A DNA stretch of 64,000 nt from assembly GCF_004801255.1 (NCBI RefSeq), contig NZ_CP036295.1, forward strand, positions 1,438,001 to 1,502,000, in the 5' to 3' direction. A model generated the notes under the pieces. That model did no database searches. It was not told the DNA's origin and saw nothing but the letters and a program-made list of their open reading frames with translations. Position 1 is the first letter of the stretch. Every line of letters starts with the position of its first letter. The position numbers were made by a program, and so were the translations under genes. Source of the DNA: Desulfovibrio desulfuricans. Its GTDB lineage: Bacteria > Desulfobacterota > Desulfovibrionia > Desulfovibrionales > Desulfovibrionaceae. This document shows, one piece after another, positions 8,212-17,031 of the stretch.

Positions 8212-10406
8212 GCATAGGGTCCGCCCTGAAGCGGCTGCTGCGGCAGCCATGGCTTTTTACCGCCATGGCGGGACTGTGCGGGGGCGTGGTCATGCTGGCG
8301 CTGTATGTGGCGCAGCCTGTGGCGTTGCAGCGCCTTGACCTGAAAATTTATGACGCATTGCTGCCCCTGCGCAAGCTGAGCCAGCCATCGGCTGTACCTG
8401 TTATTATCGACATCGACGAGCAATCATTGGCCCGCTACGGCCAGTGGCCCTGGCCGCGTTACCTGGTGGCCGATCTTGTGGACAGGCTGAGACAAAGCGG
8501 CGTTGCCTCCATCGGGCTGGATATCATGTTCGCCGAGCCGGACAGAACATCGCCCGCGCGCATGCAGCAGGATATTTACCGCAACAGGGGCATATCGCTT
8601 GAAATTGCTGGCCTGCCTGCGTCGCTGGCAGACTTTGACGCGCTTTTTGCCGCATCGCTGCGCGCCGCGCCAGTGGTGCTGGGCGCATTTGCACGCTACA
8701 CCGGCGAGCCCGGCGGCGGCCCTCAACCCCGCCCTCCGGCCATGATCGCGCGCGGCGGCAAGGATGCCCCCCCGTATGACCAGTTTTTGCCCCTCGCTTC
8801 AGGCGCGGTTTTACCGCTGCCGCAGTTTTTTGAACAAGCCCCGGTGGGATTTGTAAATGTTTCACCCGATGTCGACGGGCTGGTGCGGCAGATTCCGCTG
8901 CTGATCAGATTTGGCGATGCCGTTTACCCTTCGCTGGCCCTGCAGGCGCTCATGCGGGCGCTGGGTACGGACTCCCTCAGGCTGTACACCGGGCCGGACG
9001 GGCTGTTCAGCCTTGCGGCCGGCAGTTTCAAGATTCCTGTATCGCGCGAGGGGTATATGCAGGTTCCCTTTCAGGGGGCGCGGCATACGTACAGGTACAT
9101 CAGTGCCGCCAGGGTGCTGGAGGGCACAGCCGACAAGACCGACCTTGGGGGCTGCATAGCCTTTGTGGGCACGTCGGCCCCCGGTCTGGCCGATATACGG
9201 GCCACGCCGTTTGACAGGGTAATGCCGGGCGTGGAGGTGCACGCTGCCGCCATTGACGCCATGGTCAACGGCAACTTTGTGCAGACGCCCGCGTGGGCCC
9301 CCGGCGCGCAGATGCTCATGATAGCCATTGCGACCTGTGCCGCAACACTGGCTTTTGGCTTTGCCGGGCCGAGGGTGTATGTGCCCGCCGCCGTCGCCCT
9401 TATGGGGGCGACAGTGCTTGCGTCGCGGCAGCTGTTTATGACGGGGCTGTTTCTTTCACCCCTGTATGGCCTGCTAACCTCGCTGCTGTGCGGCGGCCTG
9501 CTGCTGAGCGTGCGCTTTTGGCACGAAGAAAAGCAGAAACTTGTGCTGCGGCGGGCTTTTTCGCGCTATGTGTCGCCCGAGGTGGTCAGGCAGATCAGCA
9601 AGAGGCAGGGGGATTTGCTGGCGGGCGAAAACCGTGAGCTTTCCATCCTGTTTACGGACATCCGGGGATTCACCAGCCTGTCGGAGTCGCTTTCGCCCCA
9701 GAATGTGGTGCAGCTGCTGAACCGGTACTTTACGCCCATGACGGCCATTGTGCGCAACCGTTGCGGCACGTTGGACAAATTCATCGGCGATGCGCTCATG
9801 GCCTTTTGGAACGCGCCTCTTGATGTGCCCGGGCACGCCGCGCTGGCGGTGGATGCGGCCCTGAGCATGCAGGAGCAGCTCGAGGCCCTGAATGCGGAAA
9901 TTGAGGAGAGTTTTGGCATACGGCTGGCCATGGGGGCGGGTATCCATACGGGGCAGGCCTATGTAGGCAACATGGGCTCGGACGATCTGATCAATTACAC
10001 GCTTATCGGCGACAGCGTTAATCTTGCTTCGCGTCTTGAGGGCCTGTGCAAGCGCTACGGCGTACCTGTGGTTGTCAGCGAGGATACAATGAAGGGCTGT
10101 GGGGAGACTTTTGCCTTTGTTCATCTTGATTTGCTGAGGGTCAAGGGTAAAACTCGGCCTGTAAGCATCTACTGGCCCATGCGGCCGGGTATGGATGAAA
10201 TTTTTCAGCAGGCCATGCCGCAGTGGACAGCCGCCCGCACATGCTACGAGAGGGGCGCGTTTGCCGAGGCAGCGGCGGAGTTTGCCGCTCTGGCGGCGCG
10301 GTACTCCGGTGTGCGGCTGTTTGAGCTGTACTGCGAGCGATCACGCATGCTCGCGCAATCGCCGCCCCCGGCATGGGACGGCATCTGGACCATGGAAGAT
10401 AAGTAG
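8208..10406 (+). CDS. CHASE2-domain class III adenylate cyclase
   Basis: The 732-residue membrane protein has an N-terminal membrane segment (about 15-35), an extracytoplasmic CHASE2 domain (about 36-350, with VPVIIDIDEQSL and GLDIMFAE), a cluster of hydrophobic segments (about 355-435) and a C-terminal class III cyclase domain. Catalytic metal-binding aspartates are in FTDIRGF (482-488) and LDKFIGD (522-528); the lysine in the latter and the later INYTLIGDSVNLASRLE segment favour ATP as substrate and indicate an active enzyme. It would make cAMP in response to a periplasmic signal. The start ATG overlaps the stop of the MBL/GAF/HD-GYP gene by 4 nt, and a FecR-domain gene follows after 31 nt. 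Confidence 0.9.
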   Translation: MSIGSALKRLLRQPWLFTAMAGLCGGVVMLALYVAQPVALQRLDLKIYDALLPLRKLSQPSAVPVIIDIDEQSLARYGQWPWPRYLVADLVDRLRQSGVASIGLDIMFAEPDRTSPARMQQDIYRNRGISLEIAGLPASLADFDALFAASLRAAPVVLGAFARYTGEPGGGPQPRPPAMIARGGKDAPPYDQFLPLASGAVLPLPQFFEQAPVGFVNVSPDVDGLVRQIPLLIRFGDAVYPSLALQALMRALGTDSLRLYTGPDGLFSLAAGSFKIPVSREGYMQVPFQGARHTYRYISAARVLEGTADKTDLGGCIAFVGTSAPGLADIRATPFDRVMPGVEVHAAAIDAMVNGNFVQTPAWAPGAQMLMIAIATCAATLAFGFAGPRVYVPAAVALMGATVLASRQLFMTGLFLSPLYGLLTSLLCGGLLLSVRFWHEEKQKLVLRRAFSRYVSPEVVRQISKRQGDLLAGENRELSILFTDIRGFTSLSESLSPQNVVQLLNRYFTPMTAIVRNRCGTLDKFIGDALMAFWNAPLDVPGHAALAVDAALSMQEQLEALNAEIEESFGIRLAMGAGIHTGQAYVGNMGSDDLINYTLIGDSVNLASRLEGLCKRYGVPVVVSEDTMKGCGETFAFVHLDLLRVKGKTRPVSIYWPMRPGMDEIFQQAMPQWTAARTCYERGAFAEAAAEFAALAARYSGVRLFELYCERSRMLAQSPPPAWDGIWTMEDK

Positions 10407-10437
10407 GTCTTTTATACTGTAGAGTTGGGGGGAAATC

Positions 10438-11514
10438 ATGATTCGATACACGTTTGGGCATGGCGCGCTGGCCCTGTGCCTTATCTTGTTGACTGGCACC
10501 ATGTGCGCGGCCAAGGATGTGGGACAGGTCATTTCCTACAAGGCGGGTGTTACCGCCCAGCGGGAAGGGCAACCTGTTGCGCTGGGCATGAAAAGCCCTG
10601 TGGGCGACAGGGATGTGCTGTCCACCGATGCCACAGGCCGGGCGCAAATTCTCTTTGACGACGATACCACGGTTGCTCTTGGCTCCAACACGTCGCTCAG
10701 TCTTGAGACCGTTGTGGCCGAAGGCCCCAACCCCGCCTTCAAGGCCAAACTGGGTGAAGGCGTGGCCCGTTTTATAACGGGCAAGATTGTTGAAAAGAAC
10801 CCTGATGGTTTTTCTGTGGTAACGCCAGACGCAACCGTGGGTATTCGCGGCACTATTTTTTCTGTCAAAGTGAGCGACGGAACCACAATAGTTTATGTGA
10901 CCAACACAACCAAACAGGTCTTTGTCAACGGGGTGCTGGTTCCTTCCGGCTTCAAGATGTCCCTGCCGCAGGGGGCGGTAAGCCCCATGACGCCAGCTGA
11001 TACCAATACCATTATGGGCAGCGTGGCAACTCGCAGTTCTGCCCCTGGCAGCCCGGCGCCCCTTGCGCCGCCCTCCACCGCGTCGGTCGGCGTAACTGCG
11101 CCCACATCGTTGGCGCAGGCGCCGCTTGTGGCGCAGGCGCAGACCAACCAGCAGGGATTTGGAATAGATACGTTCCGGCATCTCAATAATGCCGTTGTTT
11201 CAGGAGTGCTGCAGAACAGTGATCACCTGGATGCAGGTACGTTCAACTTTCACGTCAATCTTGCAAGTGGTATCGTCAGCAACGGAATGATGAAGCCGGA
11301 TGGTCTGGGCACGCTTACTGGAGGCAATGGATCAATTTCCGGATCTTCCCTGAGCGTGACCAATTTTACGAACCACAACTATAGCGGCAGCATGACTGGT
11401 ACTGCGGCAACCAGCAGCGGTATATTATCCGTGAACGGCAATTATACAATTTTAGATCGCTCTGATCTGTCAGAAGTCAGATCTGCTCAATTTTACGGAA
11501 GCCAGCACAATTAG
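10438..11514 (+). CDS. Secreted FecR-domain protein with C-terminal beta-rich domain
   Basis: The 358-residue protein begins with a signal peptide (about 1-24, no good lipobox). Residues about 25-180 are a FecR domain: GQVISYKAGVTAQREGQ, ALGSNTSLSLE, and TPDATVGIRGTIFSV. An Ala/Pro/Ser-rich linker (about 195-235) leads to a Gly/Ser/Thr-rich tail (about 255-358) with alternating polar and hydrophobic residues, such as GTLTGGNGSISGSSLSV, GSMTGTA and a final QFYGSQHN. That pattern resembles the small beta-barrel lobe of TbpB/hemophilin-type proteins exported by Slam; this is inference. A GGGGG-type ribosome-binding site precedes the ATG. It lies 12 nt before the TPR/barrel gene and presumably forms an operon with it and the cyclase. 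Confidence 0.8.
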   Translation: MIRYTFGHGALALCLILLTGTMCAAKDVGQVISYKAGVTAQREGQPVALGMKSPVGDRDVLSTDATGRAQILFDDDTTVALGSNTSLSLETVVAEGPNPAFKAKLGEGVARFITGKIVEKNPDGFSVVTPDATVGIRGTIFSVKVSDGTTIVYVTNTTKQVFVNGVLVPSGFKMSLPQGAVSPMTPADTNTIMGSVATRSSAPGSPAPLAPPSTASVGVTAPTSLAQAPLVAQAQTNQQGFGIDTFRHLNNAVVSGVLQNSDHLDAGTFNFHVNLASGIVSNGMMKPDGLGTLTGGNGSISGSSLSVTNFTNHNYSGSMTGTAATSSGILSVNGNYTILDRSDLSEVRSAQFYGSQHN

Positions 11515-11526
11515 GGGAACTGAGGC

Positions 11527-12897
11527 ATGAAATTTTGCGTCTCAATCAACCCCGCTGTGCAGTTTTTTGCTTTGCTGCCCCTTCTCTTGCTGTTGGGCTG
11601 CTCATCAGCCATGGCGGCGGAGGATTCGCCCGCTCTGCGTACGGCTGTTGGCTCTGCCAAGGCCGACGCTGCAGCGCTCATGCAACAGGGCAAGTACGCG
11701 TCGGCCTACGAAATGTATATGCGCCTGCTGCGCGAAACCCCGGATGATGACGAAGTCAACCTTAACCTTGCCCGCACCTCCATGCATACAGGGCGTTACA
11801 ACCAGGCTGTGATGGCCTATGAGCGGCTTACGGAAAAATATCCCAGCGAACCTGTGCTCTTTGGCGAGCTGGCCCAGGCCTACATGGCGCTTGAAGACCG
11901 CCGGAGCGCGGAAAGCGCCATGGCTACAGCGCTCGCCCTTAACCCCAATATCAACAAGGCCGACAGCGACAGGTTGCTCGACTCGCTCGAAAAGCGCTAC
12001 GAGCACTGGCAGATACACGGCAAGGTGCGCAGCGGTCTGCTGTACGATTCAAACGCCACCTTTGGCCCTGCAAGTACGAGCATGGATCTTGGTTCATGGC
12101 GCATTGACGTGCCGGATTCCGGGGCTAAAAGCACATTTGGCGCGTATCTTGGCAGTAATCTTGATGTCGCCTGGAAGGCCGAGCGCGACACCCCCTGGTG
12201 GGTCGTGGGCGATGTGCAGGGGCTTGCGCGCGGCAACGGCAATGCCTCGCTAGACAACGTGCACAGCCGCACTTCGGAGTGGGGCAGGGCCGCAGCGGGC
12301 TTTCGCCATCTTACGCCCACAACCATGCTGGACGTGCGGTTTAAAAGCGAGGTTTTTGACTACCAGTGGTACCAAAACGTCTCTGCCTCCGGCACGGAAG
12401 CTACCTGGCTGTGGGCTGTAACCCCCGCGTGGCACCTGATTACGCGCGGAACCCTTGATTCGCGCGCCTATTCAAGAGACGGCGACCGTAACGGTGCGTA
12501 CTGGACGCTGGGGCAGTACGTGCGCCGCTATTTTGGCGAGAGCAACCACGAGATAATGCTGGGTGTGAGCTACCTTGGCGGCAATACGCCTGAGAAGGCC
12601 GACTATTGCTATACCGGCATTGAAACCAGCGCTCGGGTGGTCTTTAAGCTGCCCAAGGATTTTGAGTTGTCGCCCTTCGTTTCTTTTGAAAAAGACTGGT
12701 ATAACGGCCCGGCCACCGCGCTGGAAACCTCAAACCGCCTTGACCAGAAGTGGCGCACAGGCGCTGCGCTCACATGGCGCGTTACCGAGGCCTGGTCTGT
12801 GGAAACGTCGTACCAGTACACGCACAACGCCTCTGAAAGCGCGATCTACAGGTTTGACCAGTCGCTGGTTTCACTTGGGGTTGCCTGGTCATTTTAG
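11527..12897 (+). CDS. TPR plus outer-membrane beta-barrel protein, Slam/DUF560-like
   Basis: The 456-residue protein has a signal sequence that could be cleaved at LLGC (lipobox, Cys about 25) or after AMA (about 31). TPR repeats span about 45-155 (ALMQQGKYASAYEMYMRLL, NLARTSMHTGRYNQAVMAYERL). From about 160 to the end it is a beta-barrel: alternating aromatic strands, the phrase GLLYDSNATFGP, and a terminal phenylalanine as in BAM substrates. TPR followed by a barrel of about 300 residues is the layout of surface lipoprotein assembly modulators (Slam), which move proteins with small barrel domains across the outer membrane. Its adjacency to the FecR protein suggests that protein is the client. 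A Slam role is inferred from architecture and motif only. Confidence 0.75.
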   Translation: MKFCVSINPAVQFFALLPLLLLLGCSSAMAAEDSPALRTAVGSAKADAAALMQQGKYASAYEMYMRLLRETPDDDEVNLNLARTSMHTGRYNQAVMAYERLTEKYPSEPVLFGELAQAYMALEDRRSAESAMATALALNPNINKADSDRLLDSLEKRYEHWQIHGKVRSGLLYDSNATFGPASTSMDLGSWRIDVPDSGAKSTFGAYLGSNLDVAWKAERDTPWWVVGDVQGLARGNGNASLDNVHSRTSEWGRAAAGFRHLTPTTMLDVRFKSEVFDYQWYQNVSASGTEATWLWAVTPAWHLITRGTLDSRAYSRDGDRNGAYWTLGQYVRRYFGESNHEIMLGVSYLGGNTPEKADYCYTGIETSARVVFKLPKDFELSPFVSFEKDWYNGPATALETSNRLDQKWRTGAALTWRVTEAWSVETSYQYTHNASESAIYRFDQSLVSLGVAWSF

Positions 12898-13310
12898 CCC
12901 GGCATATGACGCGCGCCAGCGAGCCTTGATGATCGCAGCGCGGCGGGCTGTCTGTGCGTCTGCCCTGGTAAGGGGCGGGCGCACTTTTTTTGCGAATAAC
13001 GCACTGCTTTTTTGCACAGTAAAAAATGGCAGTGCCACAAGCCGGATAGGTTTGGCTGGCAACCGCCAAACCAGCATTAAGGGGCTACAAAGCTATCAGG
13101 GTGAACAATAGAGAGGACGTCCCGGCAATTGCCGTCGTATGGCTATTGCGACGCAATAAACAGGCCCCACCGGCAGATATATGGGCAGGCGGGCAAAAAA
13201 TGTCAAAACCGGTCAGTTTTGTCTGCAATGTGCAGAAAAACTGACCGGTTTTTGGTTACGCAGAAATGTTACGGATTGGTAAGTCAAAAAACCGTCTGCG
13301 CGTGCCAGAC
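12898..13310. other. Gap without a gene, holding a bidirectional terminator
   Basis: Between the barrel gene (plus) and the ACT gene (minus). Apart from the hairpin at 13205-13252, I see no open frame with a ribosome-binding site and no RNA gene. The left part (12900-13130) has no recognisable content. Confidence 0.5.
13205..13252. terminator. Bidirectional terminator
   Basis: Arms 13205-13220 and 13237-13252 pair exactly, and the inner arms 13222-13227 and 13231-13236 extend the stem with one bulged base. A runs at one end and T runs at the other make it usable from both sides, fitting its place between convergent genes. Confidence 0.85.
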
Positions 13311-13742
13311 TTAGCGGGCGCAAAGGCGCTCGGCCGGAATGATGACAAAGTTGTTGGCTTTGAGCACTTCAATGGCCTGATCGATCTTGTCGAAGCGAAA
13401 GATCATAACGGCGCTTTCGGCTTCGCGCTGCACAAAGGCGTACATGTATTCCACGTTGATGCCGTTTTTTGAAACGGTTTGCAGCACAGAATCAAGACCG
13501 CCGGGAGTGTCGGGAACCTCCACAGCCACCACCGTTGTGCGGCCAAGGGTGAAGCCTTTATCTTTCAGCACGACCTTGGCTTTTTCATGATCGCACACAA
13601 TCATGCGCAGGATGCCAAAGTCAGAGGTGTCGGCCAGCGACAGAGCGCGTATATTGATGCCTGCCTCGGCCAGGGTGTGCGTAACCTCGGCCAGACGTCC
13701 GGCCCGGTTTTCCAGAAATACAGAGAGCTGTTCCGTTTTCAT
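13311..13742 (-). CDS. Tandem ACT-domain protein
   Basis: The 143-residue protein is two ACT domains in a row (about 1-70 and 72-140). The first starts [21 protein letters not shown] and the second has [12 protein letters not shown], both typical ligand-binding ACT turns. ACT pairs without a catalytic domain usually bind amino acids and regulate or sense them; the ligand cannot be told here. The start ATG has AAGGAT upstream. It lies 29 nt after tatA and probably shares its transcript, ending at the bidirectional hairpin. Confidence 0.85.
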   Translation of the reverse strand: MKTEQLSVFLENRAGRLAEVTHTLAEAGINIRALSLADTSDFGILRMIVCDHEKAKVVLKDKGFTLGRTTVVAVEVPDTPGGLDSVLQTVSKNGINVEYMYAFVQREAESAVMIFRFDKIDQAIEVLKANNFVIIPAERLCAR

Positions 13743-13771
13743 GACAAATCCTTTGAGTTCGTCAGGCGGGT

Positions 13772-13981
13772 TTAGGCCTTGTGATTGGGATCGTCAGAGG
13801 ACGTGGGCTGTTTTTTGTCCTTGGGAGTAATGTCGATTTCATCCGGTTCGGACGACGCGCGGCGAAAGTTGCGGATTGCCCTGCCAAGCCCACCACCGAT
13901 TTCCGGCAACTTGTTAGACCCGAAAAGAAGCAAAACAACAACCAGTAAAAGCAACAATTCAGGCATGCTTACGCCGAACAT
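13772..13981 (-). CDS. tatA: Twin-arginine translocase subunit TatA/TatE
   Basis: The 69-residue protein has one N-terminal membrane helix (about 6-21, [16 protein letters not shown]), the hinge GSNKLPEIG, an amphipathic helix ([10 protein letters not shown]) and an acidic/polar tail, which is the full TatA layout at normal length. It forms the pore for folded proteins at the inner membrane. GGAGG precedes the ATG. No tatB or tatC is adjacent. Confidence 0.93.
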   Translation of the reverse strand: MFGVSMPELLLLLVVVLLLFGSNKLPEIGGGLGRAIRNFRRASSEPDEIDITPKDKKQPTSSDDPNHKA

Positions 13982-14128
13982 GCGGGGAGCCTCCGTTGAG
14001 AGTTGGGCAAATAATGCAAATTACACCTTAAAGATAAGCCCTGCGGAACACGAGGTCAAGGTTAATCCTGAAGCCAGCCAGTGGCTCATGGCCTCCGCCG
14101 CGGGCAGGCACGGCTGTGCCTGGGCGGC

Positions 14129-15424
14129 CTATTTGCCCATGGCGTTCATAAAGTCTTTGTTGGACTTGGTAGCGCGCATTTTGTCGAGCAAAAATTCCAT
14201 GCTGTCGATGGACGACATGGGGGCAAGAATCTTGCGCAGAATCCACACGCGGTTGAGCACGTCGTCGGCCAGCAGCAGGTCTTCCTTGCGCGTACCGGTG
14301 CGGTTGATGTCGATGGCGGGGAAAACACGCTTTTCCGACAGATGACGGTCGAGGTATATTTCCATATTGCCGGTACCCTTGAACTCTTCAAAGATAACTT
14401 CGTCCATGCGGGAGCCCGTGTCGATAAGGGCCGTTGCAATGATGGTAAGGCTGCCGCCTTCTTCAATATTGCGGGCCGCGCCAAAAAAGCGCTTGGGCCG
14501 CTGCAGGGCGTTGGCGTCAAGACCGCCGGAAAGCACGCGGCCTGACGAAGGGGTAACCGCGTTGTAGGCGCGCCCCAGACGAGTGATGGAGTCGAGCAGG
14601 ATGACCACGTCGCGCTTGCGTTCCACAAGGCGCTTGGCCTTTTCGAGCACCATTTCGCACACCTGCACATGGCGCTGCGGAGGCTCGTCAAAGGTGGAGC
14701 TGATAACTTCGGCCTTTTTGACCGTGCGCTCCATGTCGGTGACTTCTTCGGGGCGCTCGTCGATTAGCAGCACAATAAGGTAAACATCGGGGTTGTTGGC
14801 GTTGATGGCATTGGCCAGCGCCTGCAGCAACATGGTTTTACCGGTGCGGGGCGGCGCCACGATAAGGCCGCGCTGACCGCAGCCAATGGGGGCCATGATG
14901 TCGATAACCCGGTTGGAAAGGTTTTTTTCGCCATTTTCCATGACGAGCTGGCGATCGGGGTAGATAGGGGTGAGGTTATCGAAAAGAACGAGGTTTTTGG
15001 CGTGCTCCGGCGGTTCAAAGCCGATCTCGGTAACCTTGAGCAGGGCAAAGTAGCGTTCGCCCTCCTTGGGCGGGCGTATCTGCCCCGAAACAATATCACC
15101 CTTGCGCAAAGAGAAACGTCTAATCTGCGATGGCGATACATAGATATCGTCCGGGCCGGGCATGTAGCTGCACAGCGGCGACCGCAAAAAGCCAAAACCA
15201 TCGGGCAGGATTTCGAGCACACCATCGCCGTAGATGGAGCCATTTTGCGAGGCGCAGGTAGAAAGCAGTGCAAAAATGAGCTCCTGCTTGCGCATGGAAC
15301 TGGCATTTTCAATTTCATACTGCTCAGCCAGCTCCATGAGTTCTTGCATGCTACGCGTCTTCAGATCCGTGAGGCTTAAGGCGCTGTCGGTCAACAGTGT
15401 GGAAGTAGCTTTCTTTTTACGCAT
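14129..15424 (-). CDS. rho: Transcription termination factor Rho
   Basis: Rho is the hexameric RNA helicase that ends transcription. The 431-residue protein has the N-terminal helical and cold-shock-like RNA-binding region (about 20-135; [18 protein letters not shown]), Walker A (APPRTGKT, about 190-197), Walker B ([10 protein letters not shown]) and the Q/R-loop region, ending NAMGK. The ATG at 15424 (MRKKK) is preferred over an upstream in-frame start at 15460 because similarity starts there. carD lies just upstream, an order I recall from Desulfovibrio. The 183-nt leader before it could hold autoregulation, but no specific site is seen. Confidence 0.96.
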   Translation of the reverse strand: MRKKKATSTLLTDSALSLTDLKTRSMQELMELAEQYEIENASSMRKQELIFALLSTCASQNGSIYGDGVLEILPDGFGFLRSPLCSYMPGPDDIYVSPSQIRRFSLRKGDIVSGQIRPPKEGERYFALLKVTEIGFEPPEHAKNLVLFDNLTPIYPDRQLVMENGEKNLSNRVIDIMAPIGCGQRGLIVAPPRTGKTMLLQALANAINANNPDVYLIVLLIDERPEEVTDMERTVKKAEVISSTFDEPPQRHVQVCEMVLEKAKRLVERKRDVVILLDSITRLGRAYNAVTPSSGRVLSGGLDANALQRPKRFFGAARNIEEGGSLTIIATALIDTGSRMDEVIFEEFKGTGNMEIYLDRHLSEKRVFPAIDINRTGTRKEDLLLADDVLNRVWILRKILAPMSSIDSMEFLLDKMRATKSNKDFMNAMGK

Positions 15425-15607
15425 AACAGTCCGATATTTTGATAATACACAGGGTAACACTTACAGTATTTGTATACTGTAGTGTGGTAGGCGGATGATA
15501 TTGGGAACAAAAAAGATGTGTGAAATTGCGATTAGCCCATCTTTTCAGTAATGGCAAGGAAAAAATGCGTTACAGCCCACAAAAAAGTTGGTCATGGTTC
15601 CAGAGCG

Positions 15608-16123
15608 CTAGCTGACAGGTTCCTGCGGGGCTGGCGGCGGGGCATAAATTTCAAGCAGCTCGTCGCGTACTTTGCCTTCTTCGACGTCCAGAACTTCAGA
15701 CAATTCGCCGGTAACAAGGCCCATGGCCTGCTCCTGAAGGCGTCGCTCGCCGAACGAAAGCTCCTTGCTGCGGCCTATCAGCAGCAGCTCGCGCAGCACT
15801 TCGGCTACCGTGGCAAGGCTGGGGCTTTTGAGTCGCTCGGAATATTCGCGAAAACGGCGGTTCCAGTTCTGGCCGGTGTAGACGGCCTTGCCCGAGTCGT
15901 TGCGCAACGATTCGAGTATGGCTTCCGCCTCGTCCTTTGGGGTAAGCATGCGCAGGCCCACATGGGCTGCATTGTTCACCGGAACCATCAACGTAACGTT
16001 GTTTGCCCGTATGCGCACAATATAGAGCTCGCAGACAAGACCCCCAACGGTTTTGCTGTCTATGCGTTCTATTTTGCCCACACCTTGGGCAGGGTAAACA
16101 ACGAGATCGTCCGAAGTGAACAT
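15608..16123 (-). CDS. carD: CarD-family transcriptional regulator
   Basis: The 171-residue protein starts with the CarD/CdnL RNA-polymerase-interaction domain (FTSDDLVVYPAQGVGKIERI, about 2-65) and continues with a helical DNA-binding region (about 70-160; NWNRRFREYSERLKS, RELLLIGRSKELSFGERR). CarD proteins bind the RNAP beta subunit and stabilise open complexes at rRNA and other promoters. The ATG at 16123, preceded by GGTGG, fits the domain start; the frame stays open upstream to 16258. It sits between pth and rho, all on the minus strand. Confidence 0.9.
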   Translation of the reverse strand: MFTSDDLVVYPAQGVGKIERIDSKTVGGLVCELYIVRIRANNVTLMVPVNNAAHVGLRMLTPKDEAEAILESLRNDSGKAVYTGQNWNRRFREYSERLKSPSLATVAEVLRELLLIGRSKELSFGERRLQEQAMGLVTGELSEVLDVEEGKVRDELLEIYAPPPAPQEPVS

Positions 16124-16434
16124 GATGCCACCAACACGCCCCATAAGGGGCGCAACTAAACGAGACCTGGAGCGATTTAGCTGGAAGTCGCGAATTAACT
16201 GAAAAATAGGAAGAGTCTGAAACCAACTCTTCAAAGACCTTAGTCCAAGAATGGGCAAGAGTCCAGTTGAAAAAGCATTTTGCTCATATTCATGCAGAGT
16301 GCCGCCGCGTAGTAAAAAACGAACTCGTGCGCACTGCAGTTTTGTCAGGGTTGCAGCGCGTTGGGGCGCATTGTTGCCGCAATCACACTCGGTACAGTAG
16401 TAATTTGCATGCGCTGCGACGGCCCCGGTAAATG
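16124..16434. other. Gap between pth and carD
   Basis: This 311-base stretch separates the pth stop from the carD start (both minus). It must hold the carD promoter, but I find no clear -35/-10 pair, no hairpin with a U tract and no open frame with a ribosome-binding site. Confidence 0.4.
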
Positions 16435-17031
16435 TCAGGCTGTTTTTCGTGAGGCCCTGACCGCGCTTTCCAGTCCTTTATCCGCAAAGGCAAACAGCGT
16501 CTCCGCTGCCTGCGCCATGGACTTTTGGATATTTTGCGCATCTTCGCCCTCGGGGCGGCCCAGCACCCAGTTGGTCACATCGCCCTTGTGCGGTGGGCGG
16601 CCAATGCCCATACGCAGGCGGTAAAAATCGGGCGTGCCCAAAAGTTCGGTGATGGATTTGAGCCCGTTGTGGCCGGCATTGCCGCCCCCAAGTTTGAACC
16701 GAAGCTCGCCGGCGGGGATATCCAGCTCGTCGTGCACCACCACCATGTCTTGCGGCTTGAGTTTGTGCCAGGCAAGCAGGGGCTGCACGCACTGGCCGCT
16801 CAGGTTCATAAAGGTCTGAGGCTTGGCCGCAAGCCAGCAGCCCCCGAGCTCTGGCAGGCGCAGACGCCACAGCTCGCACGAAAACTTGCCCCCGTTTTGC
16901 TGGCTGGCCTCCCCCTCGCGGCTGGCAAGATCCACAAGGTACGAAACAAATTCAAAGCCGCAATTATGGCGGGTGTGGTCATATTTAGCGCCGGGGTTGC
17001 CCAGTCCGACGATTACGCCTTTATAGTCCAT
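16435..17031 (-). CDS. pth: Peptidyl-tRNA hydrolase
   Basis: Pth recycles peptidyl-tRNA released from stalled ribosomes. The 198-residue protein begins with VGLGNPGAKYDHTRHNCGF, containing the conserved Asn and the catalytic His (about His20), and has KPQTFMNLSG, VVHDELDIPAGELR and GGGNAGHNGLKS. The ATG at 17031 has GGAGGC seven bases upstream, located inside the end of the alpha/beta hydrolase gene, which it overlaps by 11 nt. Confidence 0.96.
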   Translation of the reverse strand: MDYKGVIVGLGNPGAKYDHTRHNCGFEFVSYLVDLASREGEASQQNGGKFSCELWRLRLPELGGCWLAAKPQTFMNLSGQCVQPLLAWHKLKPQDMVVVHDELDIPAGELRFKLGGGNAGHNGLKSITELLGTPDFYRLRMGIGRPPHKGDVTNWVLGRPEGEDAQNIQKSMAQAAETLFAFADKGLESAVRASRKTA

